From Mitsuaria sp. 7 (lineage in GTDB: Bacteria; Pseudomonadota; Gammaproteobacteria; Burkholderiales; Burkholderiaceae_C), in assembly GCF_001653795.1 (NCBI RefSeq), contig NZ_CP011514.1:1906976-1970975 (forward strand): DNA of 64,000 nt, given 5' to 3'. The notes beneath the pieces were generated by a model, which ran no database searches, was not told the DNA's origin, and saw only the letters and a program-made list of their open reading frames with translations. A program made the position numbers and the translations under genes. Below, in pieces: positions 38,611 to 47,134 of the stretch. Each line of letters begins with the position of its first letter. The stretch's first letter is position 1.

Positions 38611-38901
38611 TTAATCGGCGACGAGCCAGTTTCGCAATAGCAGTATCAAGGCAGCGGTGCCGACGAGCAGTACGAAAACAGCGCCGGACTTCAGAAATCC
38701 GATGCGTTCCCGGCGCTGCCGCTCATCCAACTTGGCAATATCACCCACGTCGCCCTTTGCACTTGAGTGGGTCGACAGCAGTCGACTCATATCAAGGGAA
38801 AATCCCCGACCTATTGGAAACAGGCTCCGAACTGCCCCCACGAGGGCAGCAATTACAAGACAGAAGGCCAACGAGGTCAGAGCAGCAGAGATCATGGCCA
38901 T
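38611..38901 (-). CDS. Small two-helix membrane protein
   Basis: 96 residues from ATG 38901, which has GGAGAACGGTG upstream; an in-frame ATG at 38919 is less well placed. Two hydrophobic helices flank a soluble loop with charged residues (LDERQRRERIGFLKSG): about residues 5-25 and 72-92. It follows the barstar-like gene by 96 bases on the same strand and lies in the same AT-richer segment. It may be a second immunity protein left from an earlier toxin tip or an unrelated small membrane protein; no family is recognised. Confidence 0.6.
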   Translation of the reverse strand: MAMISAALTSLAFCLVIAALVGAVRSLFPIGRGFSLDMSRLLSTHSSAKGDVGDIAKLDERQRRERIGFLKSGAVFVLLVGTAALILLLRNWLVAD

Positions 38902-38997
38902 CACCGTTCTCCGTCTCACCTATAAATCCAGCCTCCGCCGGAAGGGGTGCAGAGGCGTAGCGTCGTCTTAGATGATGCACATAGACATCACAGCAAA

Positions 38998-39453
38998 CTA
39001 TTGAACCGCAAATGCTTCGCCGACCAGGGGATTCGGCGACATCTGAAAACACAAGTGACAAGGCTTATTCTTCCCCAACCAATGATGCATCTGAACCAAA
39101 AAAGCCTCTGTCAAATCAAAAACTATTGTTCGATCTAAATTTAAAAGCAGTTCGGCATGGTCGAGAATGATAACCAATCCAGGAAGCTTCCTCGAAAGAG
39201 AGATCATATCGTCGAGCAGGCGAATCCAGTGCTCTTCACCGTATGGCGCGTTTTCTGCATCAATTGCCAAGGCGACTACTTCGCATGTCGACATCGAACT
39301 TCCCGAAATCTTCCGGCAATCAATGTAAGCACACCGAATCCCCGCATCGAGAAGCTCCTCTCTAATTTCCATTAAATCATCAGAGACTTCATGTGCTTCT
39401 ACAAAATGAACGCAAGCAGAAGTCGATCTTACAACATCGATATAACCTCTCAT
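38998..39453 (-). CDS. Barstar-like immunity protein
   Basis: 151 residues. ATG 39453 has AAGGA just upstream; a TTG at 39465 that overlaps the RHS stop (TTGA) is the alternative. The second half follows the barstar pattern: YGEEHWIRLLDDMISLSRK (71-89) corresponds to the FG-x-NWDAL-x-DCL region, LVIILDHAELLL to the next strand and helix, then HHWLGKNKPCHLCFQ. CAYIDCRKISG resembles the first strand. It sits directly behind a toxin whose tip looks like barnase, the arrangement of an immunity gene. The DNA is clearly AT-richer than the genome: 22 G/C of 60 at 39121-39180. The family call is by pattern and moderate. Confidence 0.65.
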   Translation of the reverse strand: MRGYIDVVRSTSACVHFVEAHEVSDDLMEIREELLDAGIRCAYIDCRKISGSSMSTCEVVALAIDAENAPYGEEHWIRLLDDMISLSRKLPGLVIILDHAELLLNLDRTIVFDLTEAFLVQMHHWLGKNKPCHLCFQMSPNPLVGEAFAVQ

Positions 39454-39461
39454 AACTTCCT

Positions 39462-42400
39462 TCAATCTTTGGGGTGACCAGCCTCGAACCTAGTCCATCT
39501 TAGCGGCTGAGCCGTCGTCGCCTTATAGTGATCGAGAGACACCCAGAAAACGGTAGGGTATTTTGGAGAGAAAGCGATTCGAACGGCACCCGCTTCAGCC
39601 AGTCCAAGATCGTAGATTTGATAGAGCGGGCCTGACGCACGGGGAAGCTGAACCTTCGGATCATTGAATTGCAGCCATTCACGGACATCTGCCGTTCCGG
39701 CTGCAATTTCCTGAGTTCTAAACCATACTCGTCGCTCTTCATCGCTTCCAAAGAAGCGATTCTTAAACTCTTCAGTGGCCGCAAATGGGTGGTCAATATC
39801 AGGATACTCGTAGCCCCACATCGGCTCCTTTGGGCCGCCACGAAGACCATTTCTTCCCCCATGGCCCGGACCCGCTTGATTAAACAGATAAGCAAACGCC
39901 GAGCTTCGCGCACCTACCCAGAAATCCCCCCCGGCAGCCGCGCTGATCGCTCCTCCAACTAGAGCATTCGAAATCGTATTAGCAATGAGGTACTGAAGCC
40001 TACTATCCGCCTTAATTTCAAAGCCACTATGCGCCCACATAGTGGACGCCGCCCCAGACAGAGCACCCGATCCGCAATTACTTTTATTCGCCACGCTCTC
40101 AATACATCCCCAAGCAGCATGAGCAGCAACATTGCTCTGATAGCTGGTAAACGTATCGCCAATGAATTTATTTGCATAAGCCGAAATTCCGGCAAAAGCT
40201 CCTGCCCGAATATTTTGTTCGATCGAATTCCCAGCAAAGCCGGACCATTCCGCCGCACCAATGGCGGCACAAACGGGAGCCAGCCCATTGCAATAGGTCG
40301 ACAACACGCCGATGGCAATCGAGCCGATTTGATACCCCACTTTATTACGTGCAACTGTTCGATACGTCCAATACTGCAACGGGTCGCTCATCGAGGTGAG
40401 AAAGAAATTCGAGAAGAAGCTTCCTGGCCCAAACGTCTTCCCACCGGTAAAGACGTCGCTGAACTTGAAGTATCCGGTCGGATCCGTGCACGTCATCGGA
40501 TTGCTCGAGCAATATCCGTAGCGCTGGTAATCCTGCAAATTGGCATGCGATTGAATGAACGGATCCGGCTGCAGGAACACACCCAGATTCGAATCAAACA
40601 AGCGGCCGTTCATGTGCACGATGCCAACGTCGTCCAGATGCTCGTGCCCGGTGAAACCGCGATCGGTAGCACCTGCTGCGGTGCCATTCCAGTCGATGAC
40701 AATGTTCCCGAAGTCGTCGTAGCGGCCGTTGACGTAGCGGCGCTTGCCGAACGGGTCATAGGCATAGCGCGCCGTCACCGCACCAGTCTGGTCCGTCGTC
40801 GCAACGATGCTGCCGAGATGGTCCTTGTGCCAGTACTCCAGCTTGCCCGCGGACACGCTGGTCAACACCGACGGTTGGGTCTGGCCAGCAGCCAGTGCGG
40901 GCAATACACCGGACGTCACCACGACCAGCGTCGACGAGCCCGTCGAGATGTAGTGGCGATTCAGATCGCCACCGGTCCCGCCGGTCTCGCGCTCGAAGCC
41001 GAGTCCGCCCTGGTTGTCCGGGTGCAGGTACCAGGTCGTGCGCGTCGTGCCACCGGTCGTCCGCGTCTCGCGTATACGCGCGGTCGACTCGTCGTACTGC
41101 CATTGGTAGCGTGTACCGCTGCCCTGCAGGCCATCCTGACCGTCAGGCAGGTTGAAACTCGTGTAGCGGATGGACGAGTACTTCGCACCGCCCGCGCTCA
41201 ACAGGTTGCCCGCGTCGTCGTAGACGTAGCTGCCGCCGGTCGAGCCGAGCACCTGCTGCACCGCGTGCGGACGCACCGACGTCGGTCCTTGCGCGCCGTA
41301 GACGAAGCCCGCCGCGTCACTCTTGGACAGCATCATCCCGAGCGCGTTGTAGGTCATCGTCACCGTGCGGCTGCCGTTGGGCACGCCGTTGGCAGCCACC
41401 GTGTACGACGTCAATCGATTCAACGCATCGCCATACACGAAGGTCTCGGTGACCTTTTCCAACACGGATCCGCTGCTGTTGTCGACACGCTGGATCAGAT
41501 TGCCCTGCACGTCCCAGTAGTGCTCCCGGTCCACGGCCTGTCCAGCGCCGCCAGTGCCGGAAACCAGCAAGTACAACTGACCGGTGACCTCGTCGACCGT
41601 GTGGGTCTCAGCGACACCGTTCTGCAGCTGTTCCGAGACGACACCGCCCCAGGCAGTCTTCGCCTTTGCTTCCCAGAGCACCGTGCCTGCCGGCAGCGAC
41701 GTGCTGCCTGCCTGCACAGCGGTGGCCAGTGACAGCTTGTTCAGGAATCCGCCAGCCGTATAGCCATAGCTGACCTGCAGGCCGCTCGGGTACGTCTGCG
41801 TGGCCGGGCGGCCAGTGGCTGCTTCGTAGCTCAGCGCGGTCGCCATCGACGGCCCGCCCATCACGTCCGAGCGACTGCCGATCGGTCGGCCCATGCCGTC
41901 ATAGCCGTAGCGTTTGACCAGCCCGTGATTGGTCCGCACTTCACAGAGTCGACCGTTGCCGCAGGCCACATTCGAGGCGTCCGAGTCGTAGTACCAGGAG
42001 CTCGCATACTCCGGCATCGCGCGCAAGGTCATCCGGCCCAGCTTGTCGTAGACCATCGTCGTCGACGTGTTGTTCTTCAACTGGTTGGCGTTGCGCTGCG
42101 CCACCATCTGACCGAGCGCGTCGAAGGCATAGCTGCTCGCCCCCGCATCCGGATCGTTCATCGACACCTTGCGACCCGCGAGGTCGTAGCCGGCCACGAT
42201 GCGGTTCTGCAGCGCGTCCTTGGACTCGATCAGGTTGCCGAACGCGTCATGCTGATGCGCCAGCGTCGCGCCGGCCGGGTCAGTGACGCGCACCGTCTGT
42301 CCGTTTACGTTCCGTTCCTCGACCTTGCGCAGCTCGCGCCCGCCTTCGGCAACGGTGATCGTGGTGACGGTCAGGCCGTTGTATTCGAAGCGGACCTGCG

Positions 42401-43412
42401 CCGCAGCACCCGAACCGAAATCGCCGAAGTTGCCGGTCACGGTGCCCTTCGCGTTGCGGACGAGCACCTCCGTCGGTCTGCCGAGCCGGTCGTAGGTGGT
42501 ACGTGACGCGCCTCGGACATCCGCCTTGTCCTGACGCGATGCGCGAAGTGCCAGGAAATACGGCTGGCTTTCCAGCACCTTGGCGCCGAACTCGTCGTAG
42601 ACCGTGTCCTTGACGACCAGGCGCGCATTGGCGCTCTGCCCTGCACCGTCGAAGCTCTCCGCGGCCGAGCGGATCTCACGTCCCAGCGCGTCGCTGTAGA
42701 CCCGCGTGTACGGGCCCATCTTCTGATCCACGTTGTTGCGCGGCTCGCTGTGCACCAGCGTCCAGGCGCCCTCAGGCTTGTCCGTCAACGACAGCCCCGC
42801 GCATTCCGGCGAGTTGCTGCTCGTGTCGACACTCGGACCGACCAGGCAATAGAAGATGACCGTCTTCGTATCGTCGGCGCGGATCTCTTTCGTCTTTCGC
42901 CCGAAGTCGTCCACCACCCATTTTGTCGTCAGCTGGTTGGGGCCCTTGGACCAAGTGACGACGCCGAAGCGAGGGTCGTATCGCCGCACCTCATTGTGTC
43001 CCGCCGCATTCACGAGCGTGTAGGCGAAGAGCTTTTCCGCAGACGACACCGGCGAGCCGTTGATCTCCGTCGACCCAGTAGGAGGCACGACGAAGCTCAC
43101 GCTCGACGAGCGTATCGTGAACAACGCCGTCCCGCTCGCATTCGCGCAGTTCGCGATCTGCGTGCTGGTGCGATTGCCCTTGTCGTCGTAGCCGTGCGTC
43201 GTCTTCGTGCACTGCTGCGGGTTGTCGGGCTCGACGGTCTCCGTGTCGACCAGACCGTCCGCGCGGTACGTGATCGCGCTGGTCCGGCTGTAGCTGTAGG
43301 GATTCGCCGGTGTCTGCGCCAGCACGGCCGGCACCATCGCCACCGCGCCCAGCACCGCCATCGTCCAGCGCGCCATCTGACGCGCCACTGCTGTCTTGTT
43401 CGAGTACGTCAT
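39462..43412 (-). CDS. Secreted RHS/YD-repeat protein with barnase-like C-terminal tip
   Basis: 1316 residues, ATG 43412 behind GGAGG, 3 bases after the upstream stop. A signal peptide (about 1-32) is followed by YD repeats and the RHS core from Tyr860 (YWHKDHLGSIVATTD, then YDPFGKRR and GRLFDSNLGVFLQPDPF), ending at DPTGY near 978. A Gly/Ala/hydrophobic pre-toxin region follows, then the tip from about 1190. The tip contains RIAFSP (Arg1278) and SLDHYKAT (His1295), like the RILYSS...TDHYQTF end of barnase; the usual catalytic Glu is not obvious. RHS proteins encapsulate and deliver such tips. G+C falls after the core, as expected for a swapped module. Confidence 0.9.
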   Translation of the reverse strand: MTYSNKTAVARQMARWTMAVLGAVAMVPAVLAQTPANPYSYSRTSAITYRADGLVDTETVEPDNPQQCTKTTHGYDDKGNRTSTQIANCANASGTALFTIRSSSVSFVVPPTGSTEINGSPVSSAEKLFAYTLVNAAGHNEVRRYDPRFGVVTWSKGPNQLTTKWVVDDFGRKTKEIRADDTKTVIFYCLVGPSVDTSSNSPECAGLSLTDKPEGAWTLVHSEPRNNVDQKMGPYTRVYSDALGREIRSAAESFDGAGQSANARLVVKDTVYDEFGAKVLESQPYFLALRASRQDKADVRGASRTTYDRLGRPTEVLVRNAKGTVTGNFGDFGSGAAAQVRFEYNGLTVTTITVAEGGRELRKVEERNVNGQTVRVTDPAGATLAHQHDAFGNLIESKDALQNRIVAGYDLAGRKVSMNDPDAGASSYAFDALGQMVAQRNANQLKNNTSTTMVYDKLGRMTLRAMPEYASSWYYDSDASNVACGNGRLCEVRTNHGLVKRYGYDGMGRPIGSRSDVMGGPSMATALSYEAATGRPATQTYPSGLQVSYGYTAGGFLNKLSLATAVQAGSTSLPAGTVLWEAKAKTAWGGVVSEQLQNGVAETHTVDEVTGQLYLLVSGTGGAGQAVDREHYWDVQGNLIQRVDNSSGSVLEKVTETFVYGDALNRLTSYTVAANGVPNGSRTVTMTYNALGMMLSKSDAAGFVYGAQGPTSVRPHAVQQVLGSTGGSYVYDDAGNLLSAGGAKYSSIRYTSFNLPDGQDGLQGSGTRYQWQYDESTARIRETRTTGGTTRTTWYLHPDNQGGLGFERETGGTGGDLNRHYISTGSSTLVVVTSGVLPALAAGQTQPSVLTSVSAGKLEYWHKDHLGSIVATTDQTGAVTARYAYDPFGKRRYVNGRYDDFGNIVIDWNGTAAGATDRGFTGHEHLDDVGIVHMNGRLFDSNLGVFLQPDPFIQSHANLQDYQRYGYCSSNPMTCTDPTGYFKFSDVFTGGKTFGPGSFFSNFFLTSMSDPLQYWTYRTVARNKVGYQIGSIAIGVLSTYCNGLAPVCAAIGAAEWSGFAGNSIEQNIRAGAFAGISAYANKFIGDTFTSYQSNVAAHAAWGCIESVANKSNCGSGALSGAASTMWAHSGFEIKADSRLQYLIANTISNALVGGAISAAAGGDFWVGARSSAFAYLFNQAGPGHGGRNGLRGGPKEPMWGYEYPDIDHPFAATEEFKNRFFGSDEERRVWFRTQEIAAGTADVREWLQFNDPKVQLPRASGPLYQIYDLGLAEAGAVRIAFSPKYPTVFWVSLDHYKATTAQPLRWTRFEAGHPKD

Positions 43413-43415
43413 GGC

Positions 43416-46400
43416 TCAGTCCTCCAGCAGCAGGTTGAGGATGACGCTCATCACCGCAGGCGGCACTGGCAGATTCCCCGGTCTCGCTCCTGAGGTCGCA
43501 CTGGCATTCGGCGCAGGACCCGCGTCTGTCGGCAGGCTCGCCAGGCTGTTCGGCACCGTGTTCGTGATCGTCGATCGCGACAGCCGGCTCAGTTGCCACT
43601 TGCAGCTCGTGTCCGAGCTGCACGCGGTGTTCGCGGCCTGGTAGTCGTAATCGTTGACCACCGTCTTGATGAAGGTCTGCGCGAGGCCGCGGGTCATCGT
43701 GCCCGTCGTCGTCGTGTCGATCCGAACCAGGTCGAAGCGGTCGTTGTAGCCGTTGCGGATCTCGATCGTCGGCAGCGGTGCGCCGTTGAGGTCGTTGGAC
43801 ACCTGCGCGCTGCGCAGCTGGAACGGCCGGCTGATCTTCGTCGTCGGATCGAGCACGCAATGAGCGCCGCTCGCCGCCGCGGCATCGCGCTGGGCCTGGG
43901 TCGTGTCCATGTGGCAGTAGGTGTTGACGCTGCGACTCAGCACCAAACCAGTCGCGTTCCACGCGCCCGTGCGTGTCTCCGACACCGCCGGTGCCCCCAG
44001 GTAGGGATTCGCCAGCAAGGACTCGGTCACCGTCGTGATCCAGCCGCCGTCAGCGCCCTGCGTCGATCGCCTGACCTCCCGGAAGCCGAGACCGCCGCGA
44101 CCGGCCACTTCCGCCTTCATGCCCGCATACGCATGCTCGACGACCGAAGGACGGCCGGAGACCGTCGTCTGGGAACTCAAGGTGATCGCCACCCAACCAG
44201 GCAACGCCACGTCGATGATGGGCCACACCGCCTGCTTGGCCGCATTGCCGCGATCGCTGACATAGCGTCCGTCGCTGGCGGTCATGGCGCCGTAGATCAC
44301 CGAAGTCGACAGACCATTGCCGCCCTTGACCGCGACCAGCAGCTCCGCCGGCCTCGCGTCGCTCACGCCCAGCAGCTTGTTGTCCGTGTTCGCCGCAGTC
44401 AGGTCGGGCGCGTTCTTCGAGATGCGCAGCAGCTCGATCACGCCGTTGCCGCGGAAGTCGCCCGGCACGAGCTCGTAGGTACCGTCGCTGTGCTGCAGTT
44501 GCAGGCCCGCCATGTCGCCCAGCGAGGTCGACGAGGTGAACGTGCCGTCGCCGTTGGAGAGATAGATCCGGTTGTTGCCCGGGCTGTCATGCCAGCGCAG
44601 CACGTCGTCCTTGCCGTCGCCATTCAGGTCGAGCACGAGGAAGTTGAAGTTCTGACTGACGACCTCCGCGTAGTTGGTGCTCAGCCCATCGGGAATCGAG
44701 AAGCCGGACGCATAACGGTAAGTCCCGTCGCCCATGCCCGCCGCCAGCATGTTGGTCGTCCCGGTGTTGCCGGGGTACAGGCAGTCCGGGCGGCCGTCGC
44801 CGTTGAAGTCGAGGGGACGCGAGCAGCCCTGATCGTTGGGCGTCATCACGAAGTTGCCATTGCCCAGCGAGCGCCAGGTGCTCAACCAGCCGGGCACGCC
44901 GACGAAAGTCAGGTCCGCCAGGCCATCCGCATCGACGTCACGCACGTTGTCGGAGGAACCCATCCCTCCCGGCGGCGAATACACCGCCTGATTGACGATC
45001 GACGCATCGGTCTTCTCGATGAAGCTGCCGTCGGTGCGTTGCAGGAAGACGCGCGTGCAGCCCGTGCACTGGACGCGTTCCTCCGGCGGCGTCGCTCCGG
45101 CTTGGGGATCCTCGGGCAGCGCCTCGGCCAGGGTCGTGGTGACGATGTCCAGCCGCCCGTCGCCGTCCATGTCGATCAGGTAATAGGTCGCTCCGGGCGT
45201 CCAGCCTTGACCGACGCGCGGGTTCTCCTGGCAGAAGGGATCACCTCCGCCCAACGCCAGCAAGCCACCGTCGTACCAGGTGCCCTCCGCCAGCTTCGGA
45301 CCCAGCGCCGCGCTCTGGCCGCAGTAGGTTTGCGTGGTGGTCTTGGCCTTCCGGCGAGCGAACGGGATCGCCGCGCCGCTCGGCAGCGTCAGCGCGCGCG
45401 GCGTGAAGTTGCCATTGCCGTCGTTGATCAGGAACTCACCGCCAGAGGCCCGCGCGCACGCGGCACCGGCGGCATTGGTCGTGTGGTCGATCCGGACGAT
45501 GTCCGGGATGCCGTCGCCGTTGACGTCGGCCACCAGCGACGTCGTGCAGCCATCCGGCGTCTGCAGCGGACGCGCGGTACCACCTATGGTCAAGGTCCCG
45601 GGCTGGAAGCTGCCGTCGCCCTGGCTGAGCCAGAGCTTGTTCTCCGTTGTCGTCTGCGACCAGCGCAGCAGGTCGGACTTGCCGTCCACGTTGAAGTCGC
45701 CGACCAGCACGCCGTACTGCCCGTTGACCGAGGCCAGGCGTTCGCGCTTCAGGTTGAAGGCTGAGACCTCGCCGCGCGCGGCGTCGTAGCCGTCCGTGTA
45801 CGTGAACTCGGTCGCCGGCAGGCATCGGGTGCTGCTCGCGTCTCCGGCGCACTCGGTGATCTTCTGAAGCCGCGAGCGGCCGTTCTTCGGATTCGTCTGC
45901 TGATCCAGCTTCAGCGTCTTCACGGCGATGGCGCCGCTCACGTCGCCCATCGTCGTCGAGGGCGCATTCACGTAAGTCGTGATCGTCTTGAGCAGATCGA
46001 CGTCGACGTTCTTCACGCCGTGGTGATAGCTCTCCGACGCGTCGCGCGGCAACGCCGTCGACGGACGCGGCGCGTAGCCGAAGACCACCTTGTTGAGTCC
46101 GTACTGGATCTCGCGGATCTTCCACGTCCGGCCGTTGCCCGGCAGGTTGATCGAGTTGGAGGAGCCCCAGACCGGCGCCCCTTGCTCGTACTTGTAGTCG
46201 ATGAAGTTCCCGGACACGTCGGACAGGCGGCCGACAGCCCAGACCATCGCCGTCGAACTCCCTTGCGCCAGGACCAGCGCCGAACCGCCGACTCCGCCAG
46301 GGGTCGCGCCGTAGTCGAAGATCTGCCCCGCCTTGGTCCACACCCGGAAGTAGCCCGGCCCGCTGGCCGCATCGCCCGACGTCGCCTGCCCATACGCGCG

Positions 46401-46907
46401 GATGCGGGCGAAGCTGTCCTTCTCCGTCCGGTATTCGCGGAAGCCCGACGCGAGTCCCGTGGCATCACCGCCCTGTGTGGACAAGGCCAGTCCCGTCGAC
46501 GGATCGACCCGGATCAGTCGTTGGCCATCCAGGCAGAGCCGGTCGTCGACGCCGAAGGTCACCGGCACCAGCTTGCCGTCGAGTGCCTTGGTGCCCGGGC
46601 AGCGGCTGATCGCCGACAGGCCCTGGATCGCCCACCCCGCGCCCGGTGCGCCGTTGCCGCCGCTGCTGAACATCAACCCCAGCTGCGGTGCCAGCCCCGC
46701 GACGCCCGGAGGCACCGCGATCGGCTGCGAGTAGGTGGGCATGCCGTTGTCGTTGACCTCGAGCGCGTTTGCCGCACCTGGCAGCAGCACCGTCAGTGCC
46801 GCGAGCACCAGCGGTGCCCAAGGGGCAGCAAGCGTCAGACGAGCAAGCGTGCGAGCGCGCGGCGCGCGACCCATCCCGCCTGCGGCGGGCCGAAGAATGG
46901 CGTTCAA
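43416..46907 (-). CDS. SpvB/TcB-like secreted protein with FG-GAP/VCBS repeats
   Basis: 1163 residues. TTG 46907 is chosen because GGGAGG lies at ideal distance and a long signal peptide (about 1-48, ending GAANA) follows. The SpvB N-terminal domain starts with YSQPIAVPPGVAGLAPQLGL and GAPGAGWAIQGLSAISRC. The middle has repeated FG-GAP/VCBS calcium-type motifs such as GDFNVDGKSDLL, ADVNGDGIPDIV and LDLNGDGKDDVL. In Tc toxins the SpvB/FG-GAP protein (TcB) forms with the RHS protein (TcC) the cocoon that holds the toxin tip; here the two are separate genes 3 bases apart, both with export signals, which points to a secreted variant and not a classical Tc complex. Confidence 0.88.
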   Translation of the reverse strand: MNAILRPAAGGMGRAPRARTLARLTLAAPWAPLVLAALTVLLPGAANALEVNDNGMPTYSQPIAVPPGVAGLAPQLGLMFSSGGNGAPGAGWAIQGLSAISRCPGTKALDGKLVPVTFGVDDRLCLDGQRLIRVDPSTGLALSTQGGDATGLASGFREYRTEKDSFARIRAYGQATSGDAASGPGYFRVWTKAGQIFDYGATPGGVGGSALVLAQGSSTAMVWAVGRLSDVSGNFIDYKYEQGAPVWGSSNSINLPGNGRTWKIREIQYGLNKVVFGYAPRPSTALPRDASESYHHGVKNVDVDLLKTITTYVNAPSTTMGDVSGAIAVKTLKLDQQTNPKNGRSRLQKITECAGDASSTRCLPATEFTYTDGYDAARGEVSAFNLKRERLASVNGQYGVLVGDFNVDGKSDLLRWSQTTTENKLWLSQGDGSFQPGTLTIGGTARPLQTPDGCTTSLVADVNGDGIPDIVRIDHTTNAAGAACARASGGEFLINDGNGNFTPRALTLPSGAAIPFARRKAKTTTQTYCGQSAALGPKLAEGTWYDGGLLALGGGDPFCQENPRVGQGWTPGATYYLIDMDGDGRLDIVTTTLAEALPEDPQAGATPPEERVQCTGCTRVFLQRTDGSFIEKTDASIVNQAVYSPPGGMGSSDNVRDVDADGLADLTFVGVPGWLSTWRSLGNGNFVMTPNDQGCSRPLDFNGDGRPDCLYPGNTGTTNMLAAGMGDGTYRYASGFSIPDGLSTNYAEVVSQNFNFLVLDLNGDGKDDVLRWHDSPGNNRIYLSNGDGTFTSSTSLGDMAGLQLQHSDGTYELVPGDFRGNGVIELLRISKNAPDLTAANTDNKLLGVSDARPAELLVAVKGGNGLSTSVIYGAMTASDGRYVSDRGNAAKQAVWPIIDVALPGWVAITLSSQTTVSGRPSVVEHAYAGMKAEVAGRGGLGFREVRRSTQGADGGWITTVTESLLANPYLGAPAVSETRTGAWNATGLVLSRSVNTYCHMDTTQAQRDAAAASGAHCVLDPTTKISRPFQLRSAQVSNDLNGAPLPTIEIRNGYNDRFDLVRIDTTTTGTMTRGLAQTFIKTVVNDYDYQAANTACSSDTSCKWQLSRLSRSTITNTVPNSLASLPTDAGPAPNASATSGARPGNLPVPPAVMSVILNLLLED

Positions 46908-47134
46908 GTGATCCTCCCGGCCGCGTTGCTGGCCCGGGCGGGCTCGCGGCTCATGTCGAATTGGTTTCGCGGGAGTATCGCTTCGGTTTTTCCGTCATTT
47001 CACGACAACGGGGTCAGGTGTTACCCCAATGCGGCCGTCATCGACGCGTCACAGGCGCAGTGGCTCCCGGCCGATCGATGGTCGGGGTCTGCCCCGGCAC
47101 CCTCAGCAGGAGGACAGCGCTATCCTCCCGACCA
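46908..47134. other. Divergent intergenic region, SpvB-like gene and LacI-family gene
   Basis: 227 bases. Contains the SpvB ribosome site (46911-46917 region, minus strand), a possible hairpin GGGGT/ACCCC at 47010-47027 and, at its right end, the operator at 47113. Promoters for both directions should be here; none is clear enough to place. Confidence 0.5.
47113..47124. promoter_or_regulatory. Operator palindrome O3, at LacI-family regulator
   Basis: GACAGCGCTATC differs from the O1/O2 core by one base. It lies 10 bases before the regulator's start codon and overlaps the AGGAGG at 47110, so binding would block transcription or translation initiation. It suggests autorepression and links this gene to the gluconate operon more than 8 kb away. 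Confidence 0.75.
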
